A stretch of 64,000 nt of DNA from Mollicutes bacterium (GTDB taxonomy: Bacteria > Bacillota_I > Bacilli_A > RF39 > UBA660). A program made the position numbers and the translations under genes. Below, in pieces: positions 34,928 to 43,177 of this stretch. The notes below the pieces were generated by a model. It ran no database searches and was not told the DNA's origin. It was given only the letters and a program-made list of their open reading frames with translations. The number at the start of each line of letters is the position of its first letter. Positions within the stretch are counted from its first letter, which is position 1. The DNA is taken from NCBI GenBank assembly GCA_004552445.1, contig SFOJ01000005.1:62001-126000 (forward strand), read 5' to 3'.

Positions 34928-36247
34928 TTATATCTTAAATCCTAATATTTTCTCATTTCTGTTTATACCAAGAGTTTCTAATATCTGCTTTTTAGTAATT
35001 GTAATTTTTTCATTTTTAAAATTCTTAATTATTTTATCTATATTTTTTGCTTCCTTATAATTTTTTTCTTTAATAAATGTATTTTTTGCTTTTAATAATT
35101 CATTAATCTTAATATTTATATTAGGTTTATTAATTTTAGCCTTGGTGCATACTAAATCAAGCATTTCTAAACTTCTATCAGGTTCTTTTTTGCTTTTATC
35201 TTTGGAAGCTAGTTTAATTATTGTATTTAATTCTTTTGAACTAATTTTCACGTTATGAAAGGTTTCGTAATATTTTTTTGTATTTTTTAGTATATTTAAT
35301 GTTTCTAATTGGGTAGGTTCTTCAATATTAATTATTTGAAATCTTCTATTAAGTGCTTTATCTTTTAGAAAACTTTTTTTATATTCTGAAGTTGTTGTTG
35401 CTCCTATACATTTTATTTCATTTCTAGCTAGTGATGGTTTTAAGATATTTGATGCATCTATCGCTCCATCAGAGCCACCTGTACCAACCATTGTATGAAT
35501 TTCATCAATAAATAAAATATATTCTTCATTTTCTTTAAATTCATCAATTATTTTTTCCATTTTTTCTTCGAATTCTCCTCTGTATCGTGTTCCACTTATA
35601 ACTGATGACATGCATATTTCTATTATCTTTTTATTTTGTAATTCTTTTGGAACTTCACCTTTGTTTATTTTGTATGCTAAGGCTTCTATGATTGCCGTTT
35701 TACCTACACCTGCTTCTCCAATTAATATTGCGTTATTTTTGTCTTTTTTACAAAGTGCTTCTATTAGTTCATTTATTTCTTTTGTTCTTCCGACTATTGG
35801 AATATAGTTTTTATTTTTAACTTTTTCATTTAAATTAATTCCATATTTTAATGTTTTATTTATAGATAATTTGTTAATTAGTTTATTTATATTTGTTTTT
35901 TGATTATTAAGTATAGTTATTGCTATTCCATCATTATTTTTAAGTATATTTAATATTACATTTCTTAGAGTTATTTCATTTTTGCTTGTCGATTGAAGTA
36001 TTATTTTTTTTAATAAAGGTGTGTATATGGGAAAGGATACGTTTTTTTCTTTTTTTATATATTTATTTGTTTCATTGATAAAAAAATCTTTGTTTATTTC
36101 TTTTTTTAGTATATTTGATAGTTCATTGTTTTGTGATAGTGTTCCTATTAGGAAGTGTTCCGTTCCTATAAAACCATGTTTTAAATTTATTGCTTCTTTT
36201 TCACTTTGCTTTAATACTTTTATTAAATTTTCTTCATATTTTATCAT
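34928..36247 (-). CDS. ClpC/ClpB-like ATPase with a single AAA domain
   Basis: 439 residues, about half the usual ClpC length (about 810). It has the Clp N-domain repeats (1-130, including LKHGFIGTEHFLIGTL), then the first AAA domain with Walker A GEAGVGKT (177-184), RYRGEFEEKM pore region and Walker B ILFIDEIH (244-251). It stops in the region of the middle helices (NYKEAKNIDKIIKNF) with a natural-looking end, NRNEKILGFKI. The second AAA domain and any ClpP-binding loop are absent. It may be a degenerate unfoldase or a specialised adaptor. The only neighbour on the same strand, YugP, is separated by 51 bases. Confidence 0.85.
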   Translation of the reverse strand: MIKYEENLIKVLKQSEKEAINLKHGFIGTEHFLIGTLSQNNELSNILKKEINKDFFINETNKYIKKEKNVSFPIYTPLLKKIILQSTSKNEITLRNVILNILKNNDGIAITILNNQKTNINKLINKLSINKTLKYGINLNEKVKNKNYIPIVGRTKEINELIEALCKKDKNNAILIGEAGVGKTAIIEALAYKINKGEVPKELQNKKIIEICMSSVISGTRYRGEFEEKMEKIIDEFKENEEYILFIDEIHTMVGTGGSDGAIDASNILKPSLARNEIKCIGATTTSEYKKSFLKDKALNRRFQIINIEEPTQLETLNILKNTKKYYETFHNVKISSKELNTIIKLASKDKSKKEPDRSLEMLDLVCTKAKINKPNINIKINELLKAKNTFIKEKNYKEAKNIDKIIKNFKNEKITITKKQILETLGINRNEKILGFKI

Positions 36248-36267
36248 ATTAATAGTATGAATTTATT

Positions 36268-36300
36268 GTAAAAAAAAATACAGATTTAACTGTATTTCTT
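36268..36300. terminator. Terminator between yfcC-like and clp genes
   Basis: AAATACAG and CTGTATTT form a stem around ATTTAA at about 36277-36298. The A-rich left flank gives a T run on the minus strand. It lies after the yfcC-like gene (minus) if read from its 5' side, or before it as a leader of unknown use. Confidence 0.5.
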
Positions 36301-36303
36301 TAA

Positions 36304-37716
36304 TTATATTAGCATTGCAGCTACTGTAGTAAGAATTACAATACCAAATAGTATTAATGCTAATTTCCAAGTTTTTTTAATCCACTCAGTATATGGAATA
36401 TTTAAATATGTAAGTCCAAGTACTAAAGCAGCACTTGTTGGAGCTACAAACATTGTAACGCCATATAGACCTTGAATTAATGTTCCTGTTACTGTTGCAC
36501 TTGCGCCTTGTGCAGCTATTTGTGGAATTACGTAGTTTGCTACATATAGCATATCTACATGTAATGCAGAGCCAAGGATTGTAGCTATTGAAGCAAAGAA
36601 TATATTAAATTTACTTGTTGCTCCTAAAATCCATCCTGCAATTGTTGGATAGAACATTGTATTTCCTGCGAAGTAGATAACACAGTATGCTAATACTACT
36701 ATTAATGCAGATGGTAACATTTTTTTAGCTCCTTCAGCCATATAAGATAATACATCTCTATGTTTCATTCTGAAGAATCTACCAATTAATAGTGCTGCTA
36801 ATAAGTTAATAACAGCCATTTCGGCATAGTACCAATTACCAAATTCTTCAATTGTTCCAAATATATTTTTAAATATTTCGAAGTCTTTAATTTTTACTGC
36901 CATAATTTTTGTATTGATGTCAGTAAAGAATTTAATGTTGAATGTTCCACTCCAATTAGTACATGCTAATATTAGTAATACAAATAATATTGCTAGAATA
37001 ATTATGATTGGTAATACAGAATATTTATTAGAATTTTTTTCACCAATAAACATATCGTTTTCTATAGCATTTTCAATTTTATTTTCAGCTTTTTTAACCA
37101 CTGTATGTTTAGCTTTAACTAAATATACAATTAATACAGCTAAAGATAATACTAAAATTGCTATTCTATACCAAATTCCAACACTTAGTTTTGTAATTGA
37201 TAATTGTTCATTTATTACACCTGTTATATTGTAACTAATTGTACTACCAATTGTTCCGATTAACATTGCACCGAATGTTGTTAGGAATGCAGTTATTTTA
37301 TCATAACCCATAGCTAGTACGATGCTTATTATTAATGGGAAGAACATAAATAGTAATAGTCCATAGTTAAATGCAGAAGTTAATCCTACTATAATAACAG
37401 CAGCAATAATTAAAAACACGTATTCCTTTCCTCTAAATTTACTTGCTATTTTTTCAATCCATGCTCTATATTTACCAGTTTTAGCAAGTACTCCATAAAG
37501 AGCACCTACTGAAAGTAAGAATATAAAGATTTGAATGAAGTATTTAAATTCAAATGCTCCAAAGATTAATTGGAAGAAATCAAAAAATCCGATTCTATAT
37601 TTTCCAAGTTCTGCTAATTCTCCAGAATTGAAGTAACTAGCTGGAACAATCCAAGTTATTACTACAATAGCAAGTAGTGTAAACATGATTATCTTAAATA
37701 ATCCAGTCTTTTTCAT
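36304..37716 (-). CDS. YfcC/DcuC-family carrier, C4-dicarboxylate or amino acid transporter
   Basis: 470 residues with about 11 to 12 membrane segments and no other domain. The N-terminal WIVPASYF matches the WIIPAGxF of the YfcC family (COG1288), whose members move arginine/ornithine or dicarboxylates with ions. Other blocks are YGVLAKTGKYRAWIEKIA and the central GTIGSTISYNITGV. Substrate cannot be assigned from sequence. The gene has a strong AGGAGGA ribosome-binding site and points towards the origin with dus, from which it is separated by a terminator. Confidence 0.8.
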   Translation of the reverse strand: MKKTGLFKIIMFTLLAIVVITWIVPASYFNSGELAELGKYRIGFFDFFQLIFGAFEFKYFIQIFIFLLSVGALYGVLAKTGKYRAWIEKIASKFRGKEYVFLIIAAVIIVGLTSAFNYGLLLFMFFPLIISIVLAMGYDKITAFLTTFGAMLIGTIGSTISYNITGVINEQLSITKLSVGIWYRIAILVLSLAVLIVYLVKAKHTVVKKAENKIENAIENDMFIGEKNSNKYSVLPIIIILAILFVLLILACTNWSGTFNIKFFTDINTKIMAVKIKDFEIFKNIFGTIEEFGNWYYAEMAVINLLAALLIGRFFRMKHRDVLSYMAEGAKKMLPSALIVVLAYCVIYFAGNTMFYPTIAGWILGATSKFNIFFASIATILGSALHVDMLYVANYVIPQIAAQGASATVTGTLIQGLYGVTMFVAPTSAALVLGLTYLNIPYTEWIKKTWKLALILFGIVILTTVAAMLI

Positions 37717-37746
37717 TTCCTAATCCTCCTCAATTGTTATTATATA

Positions 37747-37786
37747 ACAAAAAAACCGATAAGTTCAATAATTTACCAGTTTTTTT
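37747..37786 (-). terminator. Terminator between dus and the transporter gene (minus strand)
   Basis: On the minus strand a stem AACTGGTAA with TTATCGGTT (two wobble pairs) is followed by TTTTTTT. It ends the dus transcript before the next gene's promoter. Confidence 0.6.
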
Positions 37787-37787
37787 C

Positions 37788-38780
37788 CTATTTTTCACAA
37801 GAAATGTATTTTATATGTTCATAAATTTTATTAATACAGTTTTTAAAATCTTCTTCAGTTTTACAAGTTACAATTTCATTTTTTAATTCTTTTGACTTTG
37901 GAATGTATTTTAAATATGCTAATGCATGCGTTTTGATATCAAGTAGTGCTTTTCTTTCACTTGTTTTTTCTTTTAATAAATTATAGTGTTTTTCTAGCAT
38001 TTGAATTCTTTCTTCATATGTAGGTTCTTTTATAATATTATTATTTTCAATATATTCTACGCACTCTTTAATAATCCATGGGTTTCCGATTGATGCTCTT
38101 CCAATCATAACTGCATCACATCCTGTTTCTTCTAGCATTTTTTTAGCATCTTCTTTAGTATGTATATCTCCATTACCAATTACTGGTATATTTACTGCAT
38201 CTTTTACTTTTTTTATAAGGGACCAGTCTGATAATCCTGTATATCCTTGTTCTCTTGTTCTTGGATGTATAGCTATTGCTGATGCTCCTGCTTTTTCTAT
38301 TAATTTAGCTACTTCAACACAATTAATACTATTATTATTCCAGCCTGATCTTATTTTAACAGTAACTGGTGTATTAACGTTTTTAACTACTTCAGAAACA
38401 ATTTCATAAATTTTTTCTGGATTTTTAAGTAATCCTGAACCTGCTTGAGATTTAAGTGCAACTTTAGGTACAGGGCATCCCATATTTATATCTATAATAT
38501 CAGGATGTGCATTTTCTTCTACATATTTGGCTGCTTTAATAAAAGAGTCTACATCACTTCCAAATATTTGAAGTGATATTGGTCTTTCATCATTATTTAT
38601 TTTTAACATCTCTAATGTGTTTTTACTATTATAGATAATTCCCATATTACTTACCATTTCTGAATATATAAGTCCTGGATTCATACTTTTTAAAATTGTT
38701 CTATATGATTCATTAGATATTCCTGCCATTGGCGCACAAACAATTCTATTTTTAATTTTAACATTTCCAATATTCCACAT
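37788..38780 (-). CDS. dus: tRNA-dihydrouridine synthase (DusB-like)
   Basis: 330 residues. The TIM-barrel FMN enzyme motifs are APMAGISNESYR, the catalytic Cys in INMGCPVPKV and the block VIGNGDIHTKEDA near the C-terminal barrel edge. It reduces uridine to dihydrouridine in the D loop of tRNAs. The gene runs against the flow of its neighbours and ends at its own terminator. Confidence 0.95.
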   Translation of the reverse strand: MWNIGNVKIKNRIVCAPMAGISNESYRTILKSMNPGLIYSEMVSNMGIIYNSKNTLEMLKINNDERPISLQIFGSDVDSFIKAAKYVEENAHPDIIDINMGCPVPKVALKSQAGSGLLKNPEKIYEIVSEVVKNVNTPVTVKIRSGWNNNSINCVEVAKLIEKAGASAIAIHPRTREQGYTGLSDWSLIKKVKDAVNIPVIGNGDIHTKEDAKKMLEETGCDAVMIGRASIGNPWIIKECVEYIENNNIIKEPTYEERIQMLEKHYNLLKEKTSERKALLDIKTHALAYLKYIPKSKELKNEIVTCKTEEDFKNCINKIYEHIKYISCEK

Positions 38781-38823
38781 AATATTTCCTCATTGATAAT
38801 TTAACATTTAATTAAATTTTTTT

Positions 38824-38848
38824 CAATAAAAAAGCGATTACTCGCTTA
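38824..38848 (-). terminator. Terminator of the 38838 gene (minus strand)
   Basis: AAGCGA and TCGCTT pair around GTAA on the minus strand, followed by TTTTTTATT. Confidence 0.8.
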
Positions 38849-39896
38849 TTTTGGCTGATGCTTTACAGCTAATATTACTTTTTACACCTTTAAATATATA
38901 TTTTTTCGTTGTACTATCGACATCTTCAGTACTTGATGGAAGAATGTCTCCACAATCTAAAGACATTGTATATCCGTCTTGAACTTTCATTGTTATTTCG
39001 GCATCTTTTCCTTCTTCAACATCAGTTGATGTTGAACCATTTAATATAGTTATTAAACTTGGTATTTCTATTTTGAATGTATATTTTTTTGGTGGTGTTT
39101 TTTTGAATGTTATAGTACAATCTGAATTATTTGTAACTTTATCTATACTAAATGTATTTTCTTTAAATATACCTTTTTGATTATTAGAACAACTTATTTC
39201 AGGATTTTCATATCCGTCTTTTGGTGTTACAACTTCTGCTAGTGAATCACTATAAATTATTGTTTTTGTTGTTGAACCATCACCATTATTAACTTTTATA
39301 TTTACTGTTAGTTCTTTTAATTTAAAATCTACTTTGCATGATACATCTTTTGTTATTGAATTAATTACTAATGCGTTATTTTCTTCGTCCCATACTGCTT
39401 GTTTATTATCTGAACATATTGATTTAGAATATTCATATCCTTCGTTAGGTATTATAATAAATCTACCAGTTTCTTCTCTATTTATATATTTAGGATTGTT
39501 TTCATCTAATCTTGCATTTATTGGTTCAGTAATTGTAACTTCATATTTTGCTTTTACAAAATGTAATTCACAAGTACCTTCCATTTCTTTTTTTGGAATG
39601 AATTTCCATTCTTCTAAATTGAATTCACCTTCAATTCCGTTGGAACAATTTAATCTTGAAAATGAATATATTTCATTTGTTATTTCTACTCCATTTTCAT
39701 CAATTATTTTTTCATTAACTGGCATTTCTTCTACTTCTTCTTCTTCTAAAAAATATTTATATGTAATAGTACCAGTTTTATTATTATCTGGAGTGTTTGG
39801 CTTATTCTTTTTACTTTCTAAAAAACCTATTATTCCTCCAGTTACTGCTATTATAAACATAATAATTAGTATTACTAACATTCCTTTATTTTTCAT
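38838..39896 (-). CDS. hypothetical surface protein with repeated immunoglobulin-like domains
   Basis: 352 residues. A signal anchor (about 5-25) is followed by four related segments of about 70-85 residues. Each runs from a Thr/Glu-rich strand to a GY....C core and closes on SxCxxxFK or CKVDF (GYEYSKSICSDNKQAVW, GYENPEISCSNNQ, GYTMSLDCGD). Paired Cys in each segment suggest disulfides. The plan recalls InlB-B or MucBP-type stalks, but the exact family is not known. It is likely secreted or membrane-tethered outside the cell. The ATG has GGAGGA upstream. Confidence 0.65.
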   Translation of the reverse strand: MKNKGMLVILIIMFIIAVTGGIIGFLESKKNKPNTPDNNKTGTITYKYFLEEEEVEEMPVNEKIIDENGVEITNEIYSFSRLNCSNGIEGEFNLEEWKFIPKKEMEGTCELHFVKAKYEVTITEPINARLDENNPKYINREETGRFIIIPNEGYEYSKSICSDNKQAVWDEENNALVINSITKDVSCKVDFKLKELTVNIKVNNGDGSTTKTIIYSDSLAEVVTPKDGYENPEISCSNNQKGIFKENTFSIDKVTNNSDCTITFKKTPPKKYTFKIEIPSLITILNGSTSTDVEEGKDAEITMKVQDGYTMSLDCGDILPSSTEDVDSTTKKYIFKGVKSNISCKASAKISE

Positions 39897-40001
39897 TTTT
39901 CCTCCACTATTATATAGTAATTTTATAATATATAATGATATATTGTCAAGTTTATACTATTTATAATATGCCTATATATTTGTAAAATTGTCAAAAAACA
40001 T

Positions 40002-40030
40002 TTGACAATTAAATATTCTTTTTATATAAT
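40002..40030 (+). promoter_or_regulatory. Consensus sigma-A promoter of rplM-rpsI
   Basis: TTGACA (40002-40007), 17-base spacer and TATAAT (40025-40030) match consensus exactly. Confidence 0.9.
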
Positions 40031-40036
40031 ATTCCC

Positions 40037-40125
40037 GGTACATTTTAATGGAGATGCAGTTTCTGTGGGAAAGAAATTGCTATAGTTGCAAATATAGTAT
40101 GCATCGAAGTTGAAGGAAGGAAATA
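40037..40125 (+). promoter_or_regulatory. Probable ribosomal protein L13 leader
   Basis: About 90 bases of untranslated leader lie between the promoter and rplM, with G+C well above background and several possible helices (for example GCAGTTTCTGTGGGAAAGAAATTGC). Many Bacillota carry an L13 autoregulatory leader at this place. The match is positional, not checked against the family model. Confidence 0.45.
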
Positions 40126-40132
40126 ATATATT

Positions 40133-40564
40133 ATGAAAACATTTATGTTAAAAAAAGAAGACGTTAAACATAATTGGTATGTTATTGATGCTGAAGGACA
40201 AAACTTAGGTAAAGTTGCTGCTTTAGCTGCTTCTGTATTAAGAGGTAAACATAAGCCAACTTATACTCCACATATTGCTTGTGGTGATAACGTTATTATT
40301 ATCAATGCTGAAAAAGTAAATTTAACTGGAAACAAATTAGATGATAAAATGTACTATAATCATAGTGGTTATCCAGGTGGTCTAAGAGAAAGAAATGCTA
40401 GAACAATGAAAGAAAAATATCCAGTTGAAATGGTAGAAAGAGCTGTTAAGGGTATGCTTCCTAAAAATAGACTTGGAAGACAAATCTTTAGACAATTATT
40501 TGTTTATGCTGGAAGCGAACATAAACATGAAGCTCAAAAACCAGAAAGATTAGAGGTAAAGTAA
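40133..40564 (+). CDS. rplM: 50S ribosomal protein L13
   Basis: 143 residues with the L13 blocks [32 protein letters not shown] strand (here [16 protein letters not shown]), [10 protein letters not shown] and [20 protein letters not shown]. The assembly initiator protein of the large subunit. It is co-transcribed with rpsI one base later and is preceded by a GGAAGGAAA ribosome-binding site. Confidence 0.98.
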   Translation: MKTFMLKKEDVKHNWYVIDAEGQNLGKVAALAASVLRGKHKPTYTPHIACGDNVIIINAEKVNLTGNKLDDKMYYNHSGYPGGLRERNARTMKEKYPVEMVERAVKGMLPKNRLGRQIFRQLFVYAGSEHKHEAQKPERLEVK

Positions 40565-40565
40565 G

Positions 40566-40961
40566 ATGGCAGAAAAAAATAAGTATACTGCAATAGGCAG
40601 AAGAAAAAGAAGTGTTGCTAAAGTAACTTTAGTTCCAGGAAAAGGTAATATTACTGTTAATGGTAAAGATGTAAAAGATTACATGCCTTATGAAACATTA
40701 GTTATGGATTTAGTACAACCATTAGAACTTGCTGATTCTAAAGAAAAATATGATATTAATATCGTAGTTAAAGGTGGAGGTTTTTCTGGACAAACTGGAG
40801 CTATTAGATTAGGTATTGCTAGAGCTTTAATGCTTGCAAATGCTGAAAATAGACCAGTATTAAAATCAAATGGCATGATTACTCGTGATGCTAGAATTAA
40901 GGAAAGAAAGAAATACGGACTTAAGAAAGCACGTAGAGCACCACAATTCAGTAAGAGATAG
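40566..40961 (+). CDS. rpsI: 30S ribosomal protein S9
   Basis: 131 residues. It has the S9 signatures [38 protein letters not shown] and the C-terminal [17 protein letters not shown], which reaches into the ribosomal P site. It follows rplM directly and is closed by an intrinsic terminator. Confidence 0.98.
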   Translation: MAEKNKYTAIGRRKRSVAKVTLVPGKGNITVNGKDVKDYMPYETLVMDLVQPLELADSKEKYDINIVVKGGGFSGQTGAIRLGIARALMLANAENRPVLKSNGMITRDARIKERKKYGLKKARRAPQFSKR

Positions 40962-40971
40962 TAAGAAAGTT

Positions 40972-41003
40972 AAACTCAAATTTATATTTGAGTTTTTCTT
41001 TTA
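40972..41003 (+). terminator. Intrinsic terminator of rpsI
   Basis: AAACTCAAAT and ATTTGAGTTT (40972-40995) pair perfectly, with a TTTTTCTTTT tail. Confidence 0.92.
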
Positions 41004-41087
41004 CATAAAAAATTAAAACTATCAAAAATTGATTTAAAATTCATATTATTAATGTTATAATTATTACATAATAGGAGAGTGAAATAA

Positions 41088-42017
41088 GTGGCAGCAAAAG
41101 TATTTAAAACTATAGAAGAACAAATCCAAATATTGATAAGTAAGGGTCTTACTGTTGAAGATTATGATAAAGCAAAAGAAATATTGCTTAGAGAAAATTA
41201 TTTCTTTTTGAATGGATATAGATCACCATTTTTAATAACTGGTAGTAAAAGATTTGTAGAAGGTTCTACGTTTGAAGAACTATATTCATTATTTACTTTT
41301 GATAGATATTTTAGAAATATAATATTTAAAAATGTATTAATAGTTGAAAATAATTATAAGTCTATATTTAGTTATGTTTTAAGTAAAAAATATGGTTATA
41401 AAGAAAAAGATTATTTAAATGTTAATAACTTTAATAGAAATAAGGAAACTAGTAGACAAATTAATGATTTACTTAGAAAATTAAAAAGGCAAATTAGAAT
41501 TAATGGATATCAACATCAAGCTACAAGTCATTATATAAATAATTATGGTTATATACCAATGTGGGTTAGTGTTAAGGTGTTAAGTTTTGGACTTATGAGT
41601 GAACTTTTTTCTATATTAAAAGATGAAGATAAAGAAGAAATTGCTTCTTATTATTGCATAGATGCAGATGCTCTTCAAGACTATTTATCAATACTTTCAA
41701 ATTATAGAAATTTATGTGCTCATGAAGATATATTATATAATCATGAAACTCAAAAAGGCATTGCTGATACAAGATATCATGAATTACTCGAAATACCACA
41801 AGTAGAGGATGAATATATATATGGAAAACATGATATATTTGCTTTAATAATTATATTAAAACAGATGTTAACTCGTGATGATTTCAAAATGATGATGAAT
41901 GAAATTGATTATGAAATTGAATGGTTATCTTCTAAATTACATTCTATAGATGTTCAAAAAGTTTTATATAGAATGGGATTTCCAGATAATTATAAACAAA
42001 TATCATATATGGATTAG
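41088..42017 (+). CDS. Abi_2 (AbiD/AbiF-type) HEPN protein, candidate abortive-infection factor
   Basis: 309 residues, start GTG at 41088 with AGGAGAG upstream. It has the Abi_2 pattern: KTIEEQIQILISKGL at the start, NYFFLNGYRSPF, FDRYFRNIIF and WVSVKVLSFGLMSELFSIL. The HEPN RNase motif Rx4H is RNLCAH (207-212). Members act as RNA-cleaving abortive-infection effectors in lactococcal plasmids. Here it is a lone gene between rpsI and an HtrA protease, eight bases before htrA, with no adjacent RNA antitoxin seen in the 126-base leader. Base composition does not differ from its neighbours. Confidence 0.85.
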   Translation: MAAKVFKTIEEQIQILISKGLTVEDYDKAKEILLRENYFFLNGYRSPFLITGSKRFVEGSTFEELYSLFTFDRYFRNIIFKNVLIVENNYKSIFSYVLSKKYGYKEKDYLNVNNFNRNKETSRQINDLLRKLKRQIRINGYQHQATSHYINNYGYIPMWVSVKVLSFGLMSELFSILKDEDKEEIASYYCIDADALQDYLSILSNYRNLCAHEDILYNHETQKGIADTRYHELLEIPQVEDEYIYGKHDIFALIIILKQMLTRDDFKMMMNEIDYEIEWLSSKLHSIDVQKVLYRMGFPDNYKQISYMD

Positions 42018-42025
42018 GAGGCACT

Positions 42026-43108
42026 ATGAAAAATAATAATTCTTATTTATTAAGTGTAGTTGCATTATTTGTTGGAGCCTTTTGTATGTATGCTTATATT
42101 CAAAAAAATCCTATTGTTCAAGAGAAAGTCTCTGCAGGAGAATCTATTGTAAAAAATGTTAATGTTACTGAAAATGGAATATCTTCTGGCATAGAAAATG
42201 TGTATGATTCTGTTGTAGTAGTTGAAAATTATCAAAAGTTAAAATTAGCTGGTATAGGGTCTGGCTTTATATATGATTCTAAAGGCTATATATTAACTAA
42301 TCATCATGTTATTGATGGTGCAAGTGAAATTAAAGTTAAGTTAATGGATGGTGAAACTTTAATTGCAACAGTTATTGGAAGTGATGAATATGCTGATATA
42401 GCTGTTATTAAGATTGATTCTTCATATGTGAAAAGGGTTGCTAAGATTGGCGATAGTAGTAAAATGAAAGTTGGAGATACTGTATTTACAATTGGTTCTC
42501 CACTAAGTGTGGATTATGCTGGTACAGTAACAAGAGGAATATTGAGTGGAAAAGATAGAATGGTTGCCGTTTCTGTAGGTAACTCAAGTACTAATGATTG
42601 GATTATGAATGTTATGCAAACTGATGCAGCAATTAATCCTGGAAATAGTGGTGGTCCACTTTGTAATGTTAGTGGTGAAGTTATAGGTGTTAATTCTATG
42701 AAAATTGTTAAATCAGAAATAGAAGGAATTGGTTTTGCAATACCAATAGAGGATGCAATTGAATACGCTAATTTAATATTAAAAGGTGAAAAGATTCAAA
42801 GAGCATATTTAGGTGTCAGTATGACTGATTTTACAACATCATCACAATATTTAAGACAAGAAGGTATAACAATTGATAACACTATAACAAGTGGTGTTAT
42901 AGTTGTAGAGGCAGTAAAAGGAGGCCCTTGTGCAGATGCAGGAATTAAAAAGGGTGATGTAATAATTAAAATAGGAAAATATGATATTACTAGTGTAGCT
43001 GAACTACGATATTATCTATATAAATATAAACCAAAAGAAAAGATTGAAATTAGAGTTATGAGAGGTAAAACTGAAAAATTATTTAATGTTACTTTAGGAG
43101 CAAATTAA
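42026..43108 (+). CDS. htrA: HtrA/DegP-like serine protease with PDZ domain
   Basis: 360 residues. An N-terminal anchor lies at about 8-26. The trypsin-like domain has the triad His in LTNHHVID, Asp in EYADIAVIK and Ser in NPGNSGGPL. One PDZ domain follows (about 250-355, YLGVSMTDF and ADAGIKKGDVIIKIGKYDI). It degrades or refolds damaged proteins at the outside of the membrane. It follows the Abi gene by eight bases and ends at a strong terminator. Confidence 0.95.
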   Translation: MKNNNSYLLSVVALFVGAFCMYAYIQKNPIVQEKVSAGESIVKNVNVTENGISSGIENVYDSVVVVENYQKLKLAGIGSGFIYDSKGYILTNHHVIDGASEIKVKLMDGETLIATVIGSDEYADIAVIKIDSSYVKRVAKIGDSSKMKVGDTVFTIGSPLSVDYAGTVTRGILSGKDRMVAVSVGNSSTNDWIMNVMQTDAAINPGNSGGPLCNVSGEVIGVNSMKIVKSEIEGIGFAIPIEDAIEYANLILKGEKIQRAYLGVSMTDFTTSSQYLRQEGITIDNTITSGVIVVEAVKGGPCADAGIKKGDVIIKIGKYDITSVAELRYYLYKYKPKEKIEIRVMRGKTEKLFNVTLGAN

Positions 43109-43121
43109 TTGCTCCTTTTTC
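43096..43121 (+). terminator. Intrinsic terminator of htrA
   Basis: AGGAGCAA (43097-43104) and TTGCTCCT (43109-43116) with TTTTT. The 5' arm is inside the last codons. Confidence 0.9.
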
Positions 43122-43177
43122 TTGATAAAAAAAATATAATTTTATATAATATATTTATATAATAAAGGGTTGGTATT

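Noticed and set aside
40962..41087. RNA antitoxin upstream of the Abi_2 gene
   Set aside because: The 126-base gap is filled by the rpsI terminator and a promoter; no repeat or structured segment stands out.
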